The notes: generated by a model from the sequence alone, not told the origin. 22,337 nucleotides of DNA from Phoenicibacter sp963592435 (GCA_963592435.1 CAVAWT010000027.1:1-22337); one strand, 5' to 3'. Shown: positions 15,454-21,367, counted from the stretch's first letter. Made by a program: numbers and translations.

Positions 15454-15831
15454 TTACTTTTTATAGTCGCACTTTTGGCATTGCGACATAACGTTTTCGC
15501 TGCTCTCGCGATAGAAAAAGCCCGACCAAACACAAATGCTCTTCAAAATTGGCACTACCGATTGCCCTTTCTTGGTTAGAGAATATTCAACCCTTGGCGG
15601 AATTTCGTCGTATTGCTTGCGTTTAACGAGCCCATCTGCAATTAAATCTTTTAAGGTAGAAGCCAAAACAGCGTCAGTGATGTTTATCATCTCGTGCTTA
15701 ATTTCACTGTAGCGAATTGTTCCTTTAGCATTCAAAACACAGATTATTCTCGACTTCCATTTTCCGCCGAAAACATCTAAGCCATATTCCAAAGGGCAAC
15801 GAATGTCATCTTCTAACTTCTTCTTATACAT
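15454..15831 (-). CDS. HxlR-family redox-responsive regulator
   Basis: A 125-residue winged-helix repressor/activator of the HxlR family (YodB, CatR, HypR relatives). The hallmark is CPLEYGLDVFGGKWKSRIICVL with the N-terminal C12 that senses quinones, aldehydes or hypochlorite in characterised members. The recognition helix and wing (IRYSEIKHEM...LKDLIADGLVKRKQY...PRVEYSLTKKG) follow. The C-terminus adds QCQKCDYKK, a CXXC not usual in the family. The start at 15831 is chosen for AGGAG 6 bases upstream; a GTG at 15852 is in frame but would lie in the operator. It faces the MATE gene, 6 bases apart. Confidence 0.92.
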   Translation of the reverse strand: MYKKKLEDDIRCPLEYGLDVFGGKWKSRIICVLNAKGTIRYSEIKHEMINITDAVLASTLKDLIADGLVKRKQYDEIPPRVEYSLTKKGQSVVPILKSICVWSGFFYRESSENVMSQCQKCDYKK

Positions 15832-15852
15832 AAAAACTCCTGCGTTAGCCAC

Positions 15853-15882
15853 TACTAAAATAAATAGTAACTAATAATTATA
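15853..15882 (-). promoter_or_regulatory. hxlR promoter and autoregulatory palindrome
   Basis: TATAAT on the minus strand at 15877-15882 (no good -35) is followed by TACTA-N7-TAGTA at 15853-15869, which would occupy about +1 to +17. YodB-type regulators bind TACT...AGTA palindromes, so self-repression is likely. Confidence 0.6.
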
Positions 15883-15891
15883 TATTAAGAA

Positions 15892-15902
15892 GGTGTCAGA
15901 CA
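15892..15902 (-). repeat. REP-like half palindrome on the stop codon of the zeta-like gene
   Basis: TGTCTGACACC on the minus strand, the same core as 14016-14028. The TGA in its centre is the stop codon of the zeta-like ATPase gene. Confidence 0.5.
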
Positions 15903-16528
15903 TTAATTCTTCTCATCTGTTCATCGCAATTTGTTGTTTTGTCTTCGAGCAACGCATCTGCCAGCCATCCCCCTCTCAGAGATGTTGCACCCCACCAGCA
16001 AAGTGTGCCTTTATTCCAAACTGCAATTTCTTTTAGCATTTCAGTGTTATCAAAAACATGAACCTCATCGCACATTTCACATGCCACTTTAAAATTCTTT
16101 ATCGACGAATGCCATCTCTTCTTTACAAGTTCAGAATTTATGTCATGACCGCCTAATTTTACTCTGTGAGCAATTCTATCAATCGCAAGCTGGCTGTCTT
16201 TAACTCCGACATAGTTCAAAATCACTCCAAATCCAGATTGTCTAGCGTCATCTATGCGCTTTAGCGATGTTCTACCAGCGAAAACAGTTTCATGCGTGAA
16301 AGACTCTTGGCGTTCAAAATGTAACTTAATTTCTTTCACAGCCATCTTGCCAGCCAACAGTTGATCAGATTCATCGTCAGGGTTGAGATGCCTTTCCTTT
16401 ACAGTTTCGTCTGGATTAACTCGAAAAAGTTCAGGGGGAGTTTTCGTTGTCTCCCACATGTTCGATCTAAACAGAGTTGTCTTTCCTGCCCCATTAATCC
16501 CTGCAAATATAATGTAGATTGGTTGCAT
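15896..16528 (-). CDS. Zeta-toxin-like P-loop ATPase/kinase (COG4185)
   Basis: A 210-residue P-loop protein. Walker A is G10-I-N-G-A-G-K-T17; VNPDE (about 38-42), THETVFAG, and RVKLGGHDI with a following RW-containing helix match the COG4185/zeta-toxin family. True zeta toxins phosphorylate UDP-N-acetylglucosamine and block cell-wall synthesis; the activity of this branch is less certain. The ATG at 16526-16528 overlaps the TGA of the HTH gene upstream (TGATG), so translation is coupled, and a TTG one codon earlier is not needed. The pair resembles a type II toxin-antitoxin module. The stop codon lies in a REP-like sequence. Confidence 0.8.
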   Translation of the reverse strand: MQPIYIIFAGINGAGKTTLFRSNMWETTKTPPELFRVNPDETVKERHLNPDDESDQLLAGKMAVKEIKLHFERQESFTHETVFAGRTSLKRIDDARQSGFGVILNYVGVKDSQLAIDRIAHRVKLGGHDINSELVKKRWHSSIKNFKVACEMCDEVHVFDNTEMLKEIAVWNKGTLCWWGATSLRGGWLADALLEDKTTNCDEQMRRINV

Positions 16529-16905
16529 CAATAAACACCCATTTCAATTTCCTCGCGCTGCTTGAGGTTTAAGAAATAATCACAAACACAAAGCAAGAAG
16601 CCCACTTCATCCTTGTCCTTCATCATGGAAATTGTGGAAGCAGATGGACGAGCGAAATTGCCATCTCTAAGCTCGCCATACACATCGTGCAAATTTATGC
16701 ACTCACTCTTACTTGTTTGCAAATCTAAATTTGCTTTTGGTCTGCCTGCCTTATGCGAGTTTAGTAACCTTTCTGCAACCACGCTTTCTGAAATCACCCA
16801 AGAATTGCCAACTTTTTCAGCTTGAATTACTCCATCATAAATCATCTTCCTGACCCGAGAGGCTGATATATTTAACTCTTTTGCTGCTTCAGTTACCGAA
16901 AGCAT
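16528..16905 (-). CDS. HTH (MerR/excisionase-type) protein, probable antitoxin partner
   Basis: A 125-residue protein with an N-terminal helix-turn-helix of the MerR/excisionase type at about 1-45 (LSVTEAAKELNISASRVRKMIYDGVIQAEKVGNSWVIS). The middle (KAGRPKANLDL) is basic, and the C-terminal 60 residues are helical and acidic, possibly the part that binds the zeta-like ATPase. AAGGAG lies 6 bases before the ATG. The gene ends in a one-base overlap with the ATPase gene. An inverted repeat over the promoter suggests self-repression. Antitoxin role is inferred from gene order. Confidence 0.8.
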   Translation of the reverse strand: MLSVTEAAKELNISASRVRKMIYDGVIQAEKVGNSWVISESVVAERLLNSHKAGRPKANLDLQTSKSECINLHDVYGELRDGNFARPSASTISMMKDKDEVGFLLCVCDYFLNLKQREEIEMGVY

Positions 16906-16916
16906 ACTAACTCCTT

Positions 16917-16968
16917 AATTATTGCGATATCACAACAATTATAATAGATCCAACAACTTAATCTTCAA
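16917..16968 (-). promoter_or_regulatory. Promoter and candidate operator of the HTH/zeta operon
   Basis: On the minus strand: TTGAAG (16963-16968), 19-base spacer, TATAAT (16938-16943). The inverted repeat AATTGTTG-N8-CAATAATT (16917-16940, one mismatch) starts in the -10 box and runs over the start site, where an autorepressor would bind. Confidence 0.5.
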
Positions 16969-16989
16969 ACATGAAGAAATTGAGTGATT

Positions 16990-17835
16990 TTAATCTTTAG
17001 GTAAACCAACACTTCGTTTTGGGCAAACTCTAACACATTCCATGCACATAATGCATTCTGTCGCGTTAGTTCTGTTTCTCGCGTTGCTCATGCAGTCAAC
17101 GTTCATGGGGCAAACTTTTTTGCAAGCGCCACAATTGTTGCAATCATCTGTTTTACACTTTACCCTTAGCAACGAAAAATAACTCATCGGTTTTAGGAAA
17201 ACTGTTATTGGGCAAAGATATTTACAAAATGCTCTGTTATCTTGAAAAACATACGCCATAACAATTCCTACTGAATAATAGATTATGTTCACAACGATAA
17301 ACGCCCAAAACATAACTTCTTCCATGTTAGAAATTTGTAGCAAGAAAAGACCGCACACAAAAATCAACGAGATTGCAAACATCACATACCGAATCCAGCC
17401 GAGCTTCTTGCGTGGGTGTTTTGGAACCTTAAAGGGAAGAAAATCAAGCACCATCGCAGTCCAACAGGCATATCCGCACCAGCCTCTACCGAAAATTAGA
17501 GGACCGAAGATTTTTGCAACGCAATAATGAATTACAGCAGCCTGGAATACACCTAGGAAAAGATAGTACCAAAAACCCTCCAGCATCATGTTTTCATGGC
17601 AAATTAAGCCGAGGTAGACAAGCATATATGACCCGACAAACAATTGGACAAAGCGCCTTGCGTGCTTGAAGTTTTTCATGTAAAGAAGAAGCCCAATTGA
17701 TATGCAAAATCCGATGTATGAAAAATTGAACAGAAAAAAAACATCGCCTTTTGCGAGCCAAAGAACGACAGCAACCGTCTCAAAACAGGCAAAAATGATT
17801 AGGGATAGGGCATATTTACTAATTTGTTTTCTCAT
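16990..17835 (-). CDS. Polytopic 4Fe-4S membrane protein (NapH/YccM-like)
   Basis: A 281-residue protein with about 5-6 membrane segments in the first 200 residues and two ferredoxin-type cluster motifs at the C-terminus: CNNCGACKKVCP with a later Cys, and CIMCMECVRVCP. Between membrane helices lie GRGWCGYACW and CKYLCP, the twin CX3CP-like motifs of the NapH/NosR/CcoG group. It should pass electrons across or along the membrane, but no terminal reductase is adjacent, so the partner is unknown. There is no Shine-Dalgarno; a TAGAAT box ends 6 bases before the ATG. The gene stands alone between the HTH/zeta operon and the deleted insertion element. Confidence 0.88.
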   Translation of the reverse strand: MRKQISKYALSLIIFACFETVAVVLWLAKGDVFFLFNFSYIGFCISIGLLLYMKNFKHARRFVQLFVGSYMLVYLGLICHENMMLEGFWYYLFLGVFQAAVIHYCVAKIFGPLIFGRGWCGYACWTAMVLDFLPFKVPKHPRKKLGWIRYVMFAISLIFVCGLFLLQISNMEEVMFWAFIVVNIIYYSVGIVMAYVFQDNRAFCKYLCPITVFLKPMSYFSLLRVKCKTDDCNNCGACKKVCPMNVDCMSNARNRTNATECIMCMECVRVCPKRSVGLPKD

Positions 17836-17841
17836 GAGTCT

Positions 17842-17847
17842 ATTCTA
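17842..17847 (-). promoter_or_regulatory. -10 box positioned for a leaderless transcript
   Basis: TAGAAT on the minus strand, six bases, then the ATG of the 4Fe-4S gene. This TANNNT-N6-ATG layout is that of leaderless genes in Actinomycetota. No -35 consensus and no ribosome site are visible. Confidence 0.45.
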
Positions 17848-17874
17848 TCATCGAATTTCTTGACTCATTGAACT

Positions 17875-17984
17875 TGCAGTTCCCTCAACAATGTGGTCAC
17901 TTGTAAGATAATAAGATGCCAATTTTAGAAGGGATACTATGAAAATTGGCAGTATAAGATGTCTACTTTATCGAGGGAAGTTCA
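17875..17984. mobile_element. MITE-like, internally deleted IS3-type element
   Basis: The right end, read on the minus strand, begins TGAACTTCCCTCG then GTAGACA, and matches the sequence at 22237-22280. The left end begins TGCAGTTCCCTC (17875-17886), 10 of 12 bases the same as the right end. Inside are perfect 10-bp arms TGCCAATTTT (17917-17926) and AAAATTGGCA (17942-17951). The TGNACT-CCC...GACA pattern is that of IS3-family ends. No transposase remains, and no target duplication was found (flanks ACT and GTG). The right end supplies the last codons of the HicB-DUF2442 gene. Confidence 0.5.
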
Positions 17985-18517
17985 GTGTCGGAAACCGTTA
18001 CCCCTTTTTCATAGACTTCTTCAATTGCGATGTCTAAATCCTCGTTCCAAATTATGCCCCAACGATTCAATTGAGCTTTTGAGAACAGATCCAGATTTTC
18101 TAGGGGTGCAAAAACCTTGTAGTTTTCGATGTATGGTGTCATGTCGAAATTTTTTGTAACTCCATTGTTGAATGAAACAATCAGTGAATGATTTTCTCCA
18201 ATTGAAAGACGAGTTGGTGCAGGGCAACTGAACATATTAATTTTGTTAGGGTCTGCAGCCGCTTCAGAAGTGTAGTCGTTAGGTTCAACTGAAATGTAAA
18301 CCACTTCACCGTCATCTGCCTGCAGTTTAGCCCGTTTTGGAAGTTCTGATTTATATGCAATAATATAGCCAATGTGTGTTTTTAAGACCTCGGAAATATT
18401 ATCGATTGCCTCATCAAACGTTTCTCCTGAACCATAGCATTCTTCAAAATCTGGGGCTTGCGCAAGGTAATCACCATCGTCTGTCTTTCTCACAATCGCT
18501 CCATATGTGAACATCAT
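17963..18517 (-). CDS. HicB-like/DUF2442 fusion protein, orphan antitoxin-type
   Basis: A 184-residue two-domain protein. Residues 1-60 look like the HicB partial RNase-H fold (YGAIVRKTDDGDYLAQAPDFEECYGSGETFDEAIDNISEVL). Residues about 90-175 match DUF2442 (SLIVSFNNGVTKNFDMTPYI...KVFAPLENLDLFSKAQL...IIWNEDLDIAIEEVYEKGV), a domain usually found as a stand-alone gene beside DUF4160 or toxin genes. AAAGGAGG lies 7 bases before the first ATG. No HicA toxin is next to it. The final residues ELPSIK and the TAG are encoded by the end of the inserted element, so the original C-terminus has been replaced. A regulator or antitoxin role is inferred from the domains. Confidence 0.75.
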   Translation of the reverse strand: MMFTYGAIVRKTDDGDYLAQAPDFEECYGSGETFDEAIDNISEVLKTHIGYIIAYKSELPKRAKLQADDGEVVYISVEPNDYTSEAAADPNKINMFSCPAPTRLSIGENHSLIVSFNNGVTKNFDMTPYIENYKVFAPLENLDLFSKAQLNRWGIIWNEDLDIAIEEVYEKGVTVSDTELPSIK

Positions 18518-18645
18518 AAGTGTGCCTCCTTTGTTTTAGTATCAAGAAAAGCAACAACGTTAATTTTTTTACTGATTATCTATTATAAGTAATTGCTGTC
18601 TCTCTGCTAAAATTAACCCATGGACGAAATTCAACAGGAGCGATT
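18518..18645. promoter_or_regulatory. Divergent AT-rich promoter region
   Basis: This 128-base gap serves the HicB-DUF2442 gene (minus) and the first 83-residue gene (plus). TAAAAT at 18608-18613 is a candidate -10 box for the latter and is also present in the second copy of the repeat; no convincing -35 was found. Confidence 0.3.
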
Positions 18646-18880
18646 ATGTCAATGATTTCCCCAGAGATGTTTGCAGAGCAACACAAAGATAAAACTTATG
18701 CAGAGCTGATTGAGGTCAGAGATGAACTCATTGATGACATTAAAGGATTTGAAGCAACTCCATCAAATGCCGAGAGCGACTTTGTTATTATCTGCCCTAA
18801 CCCAGAAGTCATTCATCAGATGAACCTTGAATACTTGTCTCAAATTTACATGCTCATTGCGCAGAAATTTCGAGAGCAAC
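18605..18880 (+). repeat. Direct repeat copy 1 (about 275 bp) containing the 83-residue gene
   Basis: Matches 20408-20680 in the same orientation at roughly 94%, including the -10-like TAAAAT, the leader and the ribosome site. From the ribosome site through about 110 bases of coding sequence the copies are identical, then differences accumulate toward the 3' end. Copies lie 1.8 kb apart and bracket the RhuM-Fic gene. Confidence 0.9.
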
Positions 18881-18897
18881 AGGAACTTGAAGATTAG
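18646..18897 (+). CDS. Unrecognised 83-residue protein, copy 1
   Basis: A small, strongly charged, mostly helical protein (MSMISPEMFAEQHKDKTYAELIEVRDELIDDI...). No signal peptide, membrane segment or cysteine pair. A central SDFVIICPNPEV strand separates two helical parts. AGGAG lies 6 bases before the ATG. The paralogue at 20448 keeps nearly all residues (differences mainly after residue 33), and changes are mostly conservative, which supports a real, selected protein. I do not recognise the family; location among toxin-antitoxin-like genes is the only hint. Confidence 0.75.
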   Translation: MSMISPEMFAEQHKDKTYAELIEVRDELIDDIKGFEATPSNAESDFVIICPNPEVIHQMNLEYLSQIYMLIAQKFREQQELED

Positions 18898-18921
18898 GGA
18901 ATTCATAAAGCATTAATGTTC

Positions 18922-18945
18922 TTGATTGCCAGTCAAAATGCCACT
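18922..18945 (+). repeat. Short dispersed repeat copy 1
   Basis: TTGATT, three variable bases, AGTCAAAATGCCACT; matches 21550-21573 at 21 of 24 positions. It lies between the first 83-residue gene and the end of the RhuM-Fic gene. Nature unknown. Confidence 0.45.
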
Positions 18946-18958
18946 ACCTCGACCACAC

Positions 18959-19900
18959 TTACTCTTCTGCTTCAAGAAAACTCATCACTAAAGTGACCAT
19001 TGCCTCTTTTTCTTCGGGTTTCGATTCTGCAATCATGATTGTGAGAGCAACAAGCGTGTTGTCGGAAATTCTCTTTTTACCAACAATGAATAGAGCATTA
19101 TTCTTATTAAGAAAGTGAAGAAAGAGAGTTGCAGCAATGCGCTTGTTCCCATCATGAAAAGAATGATTTTTTACAACGAAATACAACAAATTGGCAGCCT
19201 TTTCCTCCATTGAAGGGTAAATGTCTTGACCGCCAAAGCCTTGATATATCGCAGAAATGCTAGACTTAAAAGAATCATCTTTTTCGACACCGAACAGGTC
19301 ACTGTCTTTTGCAAATTTCATCTTAGAAATTAAATCTTTGCATTCATCATATTTAAGAATGTAAATTGCATTAGTTCCCTTTGGCTTATTTAACGATTGA
19401 TGGTCGTAATTGTCAAGCAAGTCAAGTGCCTTTGTGTAAGATTTTACAACCTGAATAATTTCGCCAGACTCTAATCCTTCAGGCGCCCTTTCCATAATGC
19501 TCATCATTTGGTTAAGTTGATGAAGCCTTCTTTTGTTCTCAGCGTAACCTTTAAGAATGTAGTCTTTAAGCACACTGGTTGCCCATTTTCTGAATTCAAC
19601 GCCCCTCTGCGATTTTACGCGGTAGCCAACAGATATAATGACATCGAGATTGTAATAGTCAACGTCGTAGACTTTTCCATCTTGGGCAGTTGTTGCAAAA
19701 TTTGCAACAACTGAATTTTTAATACATTCTCCCTCATCAAAGATGTTTTTAACATGGCGTGAAACAGTGGATTTATCCCTCTGAAACAATTCTGCCATTT
19801 GATCCAAAGAAAGCCAGACCGTCTCACTATTAATTTGCGTACGTAAAGACACTTCCCCATCAGATGACTCGAACAAAATTATTTTGTTGTTTTCCTTCAT
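18959..19900 (-). CDS. RhuM-Fic/Doc-domain protein
   Basis: A 313-residue protein with an N-terminal RhuM-type region (about 1-125: VWLSLDQMAELFQRDKSTVSRHVKNIF, a winged-helix-like part, then SVVANFATTAQDGK, VDYYNLDVIISVGYRVKS and FRKWATSVLKDYI) and a C-terminal Fic/Doc fold. The Fic motif is H246-S-F-H-D-G-N-K-R254, closer to Doc (HXFXDANKR) than to AMP-transferring Fic (HPFREGNGR), so phosphorylation or another nucleotidyl-type modification of a protein is possible. The family occurs on islands and phages and is annotated as virulence or death-on-curing. AAAGGAG precedes the ATG. No separate antitoxin gene is adjacent upstream; the N-terminal part may do that job. It lies between two direct repeats. 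Confidence 0.88.
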   Translation of the reverse strand: MKENNKIILFESSDGEVSLRTQINSETVWLSLDQMAELFQRDKSTVSRHVKNIFDEGECIKNSVVANFATTAQDGKVYDVDYYNLDVIISVGYRVKSQRGVEFRKWATSVLKDYILKGYAENKRRLHQLNQMMSIMERAPEGLESGEIIQVVKSYTKALDLLDNYDHQSLNKPKGTNAIYILKYDECKDLISKMKFAKDSDLFGVEKDDSFKSSISAIYQGFGGQDIYPSMEEKAANLLYFVVKNHSFHDGNKRIAATLFLHFLNKNNALFIVGKKRISDNTLVALTIMIAESKPEEKEAMVTLVMSFLEAEE

Positions 19901-19953
19901 AATTCTCCTTTTGAACAGTCACAGAATTTACAACAGTTATGCAACGTTCATTT

Positions 19954-20000
19954 TTTGCACATTACCCTGCGTGTCTGTGAACCTGTGTAAAATTTGCACA
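19954..20000. promoter_or_regulatory. Direct repeat TTTGCACA upstream of RhuM-Fic
   Basis: TTTGCACA occurs at 19954-19961 and 19993-20000, 39 bases apart, in the 145-base gap before the RhuM-Fic gene. Related TTTACA/CTGTG strings lie between. They might be binding sites of the RhuM winged-helix part; no clear promoter was identified. Confidence 0.25.
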
Positions 20001-20045
20001 AGTTAGGTATAAACAATCATTTAAATGGTCACCTGCATATTTCAT

Positions 20046-20270
20046 CTACCTTCTCCTTAGATTATTTCGTAGCATCTTTCCAGAAAAACTAAGTTCGCGA
20101 GGTTCATAAATTAAGGTTGACTCATCTTTCATTAAATAAGCACCTGTTGGTAGATATTTTCCGTTAGGAAGAACATACAGACCGTTCACTCTCTTTAACC
20201 CTTGCGGCAAATATGGAAGCCCCCATTCATCTCTTTCAAAAGGATAATCCTCATCAACTTCATATTCCAT
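20046..20270 (-). CDS. Unrecognised 74-residue protein
   Basis: A small soluble protein, acidic at the start (MEYEVDEDYPFERDEWGLPYLP) and basic at the end (KMLRNNLRRR), with the repeated pattern LPNGKYLPTGAYL near the middle. It has no Shine-Dalgarno of note, so expression is uncertain. It lies upstream of and in the same direction as the RhuM-Fic gene, 145 bases apart, and might be its partner. No family recognised. Confidence 0.5.
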   Translation of the reverse strand: MEYEVDEDYPFERDEWGLPYLPQGLKRVNGLYVLPNGKYLPTGAYLMKDESTLIYEPRELSFSGKMLRNNLRRR

Positions 20271-20310
20271 AGTTTAACCAAAACCTGTTTCATGTGCCCA
20301 ATTTTCTGTC

Positions 20311-20355
20311 GCAAGGTCGCTTTACTCCACCTATGGGTGGTGAAAACGACCTCGC
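20311..20355. other. Long imperfect hairpin
   Basis: Outer stem GC-A-AGGTCG (20311-20319) with CGACCT-C-GC (20347-20355), a TTT/AAA step, and inner stem CCACC (20327-20331) with GGTGG (20336-20340) around a TATG loop. It stands in the gap between divergent genes and has no T-run, so it is not a simple terminator. It could be a transposon end of the IS200/IS605 type, a REP relative or a regulatory RNA. Confidence 0.5.
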
Positions 20356-20376
20356 TTGTGAGTAATTATAGCAAAC

Positions 20377-20391
20377 AAGGACCGTCCCCTT
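20377..20391 (+). repeat. REP-like AAGGACCGTCCCCTT
   Basis: A 15-base near-palindrome in the leader region of the second repeat copy; one base different from 13685-13699 and sharing GGACCGTC with 21406-21413. Confidence 0.5.
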
Positions 20392-20407
20392 TGGCGCTCC
20401 TCTTCCA

Positions 20408-20680
20408 TGCTAAAATTAACCCATGAACAAATTCAACAGGAGCGATTATGTCAATGATTTCCCCAGAGATGTTTGCAGAGCAACACAAAGATAAAACTTA
20501 TGCAGAGCTGATTGAGGTCAGAGATGAACTCATTGATGATATTAAAGAATTTGAAACAACTCCATCAAATGCCGAGAGCGACTTTGTTATTATCTGCCCT
20601 AGCCCAGAAGTCGTTTATCAGATGAACCTTGAGTACTTGTCAAAAATTTGCATGCTCATTGCACAGAAAATTCGAGAAGA
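20408..20680 (+). repeat. Direct repeat copy 2 containing the 78-residue gene
   Basis: Second copy of the block at 18605-18880, starting at the same TGCTAAAATTAACCCA string. It has a one-base shorter leader and an earlier stop codon. Confidence 0.9.
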
Positions 20681-20684
20681 ATAA
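20448..20684 (+). CDS. Unrecognised 78-residue protein, copy 2
   Basis: Paralogue of the 83-residue protein at 18646; residues 1-33 are identical and the rest differs at about a dozen positions, with a stop five codons earlier (…KIREE). Same AGGAG ribosome site. It is followed after 29 bases by the unrecognised 217-residue gene, which may be co-transcribed; copy 1 has no such follower. Function unknown. Confidence 0.75.
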   Translation: MSMISPEMFAEQHKDKTYAELIEVRDELIDDIKEFETTPSNAESDFVIICPSPEVVYQMNLEYLSKICMLIAQKIREE

Positions 20685-20713
20685 CATCTAAGAAAGCACA
20701 AAGCGAAAAACAA

Positions 20714-21367
20714 ATGACGATGGTTCCCATTAAGTACAAACATCAAGATCTAATTGAAGAAGCGTGTGAATTTATTTTAACAAAGGCGTTTGCAAAAGAA
20801 GAGTTACCAAAGTCGCTAGAGTACAATATTGCCGTTGAGACGCATTGCGACTCCTATGTTTTGCGTTGCTACATTCGCTTCGAAACAAATGAACTTCAAT
20901 GTTACCTAACATTTAATTTGGATCCTGAACGCGTGGGACTTACTCCAAACCCTGATGTTCCAGGGCTTTATAACATATTTCTTTATAAGGCGGTAAAAGA
21001 GGAAGATTTGCCTGGGTATGTCAGTTATGAATGGGAAAGCTATTCGTGTAAGTGGGCTTTAGCTTTAAAACCTGAAGATGAGCGTTTTCTGCAAGGCATG
21101 CGAGGAAGGTTAAAGAGGGATTCAAACCGAATATTAGATTTTTTAGAGGAACAAGAAGAGGGATACAGAAACTCAACTGCCAGATTGGAAAAGGAAGTAA
21201 TGAATTTCGAAACAGACGACACCTTTTTCCTCCTAGATTTAGACAAGGCACTATGGCTTGGATCGATTAAACGAGGTTTGTTATTAGATGATTCACATCA
21301 CGGTTTTAAATTAGGCGGTATGCCTTATAATCTAGACTTTTATCTAGTCAAAAATTTTGGAAAGTAG
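20714..21367 (+). CDS. Unrecognised 217-residue protein
   Basis: A soluble acidic protein with an alpha/beta look: helices in DLIEEACEFILTKAFAKEELP, strands in YVLRCYIRFETNELQCYLTFNL, then PGLYNIFLYKAVKEEDLPGYVSYEWESYSCKWALAL, a charged helix (about 120-165, KRDSNRILDFLEEQEEGYRN...) and a C-terminal strand region ending LDFYLVKNFGK. No catalytic motif or membrane segment stands out. The frame is open upstream to 20648, but that part overlaps the 78-residue gene; the ATG at 20714 is the first after it, without a clear ribosome site, and 20720 is also possible. The preceding paralogous gene suggests a two-gene unit. No family recognised. Confidence 0.65.
   Translation: MTMVPIKYKHQDLIEEACEFILTKAFAKEELPKSLEYNIAVETHCDSYVLRCYIRFETNELQCYLTFNLDPERVGLTPNPDVPGLYNIFLYKAVKEEDLPGYVSYEWESYSCKWALALKPEDERFLQGMRGRLKRDSNRILDFLEEQEEGYRNSTARLEKEVMNFETDDTFFLLDLDKALWLGSIKRGLLLDDSHHGFKLGGMPYNLDFYLVKNFGK

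Noticed and set aside
18620..18655. Possible upstream peptide (ATG at 18620) overlapping the 83-residue gene
   Set aside because: In the second copy of the repeat a one-base deletion changes the frame and the peptide entirely, so it is not conserved.
20648..20713. Upstream start for the 217-residue protein
   Set aside because: It overlaps the 78-residue gene in another frame and adds residues that merely mirror that coding sequence.
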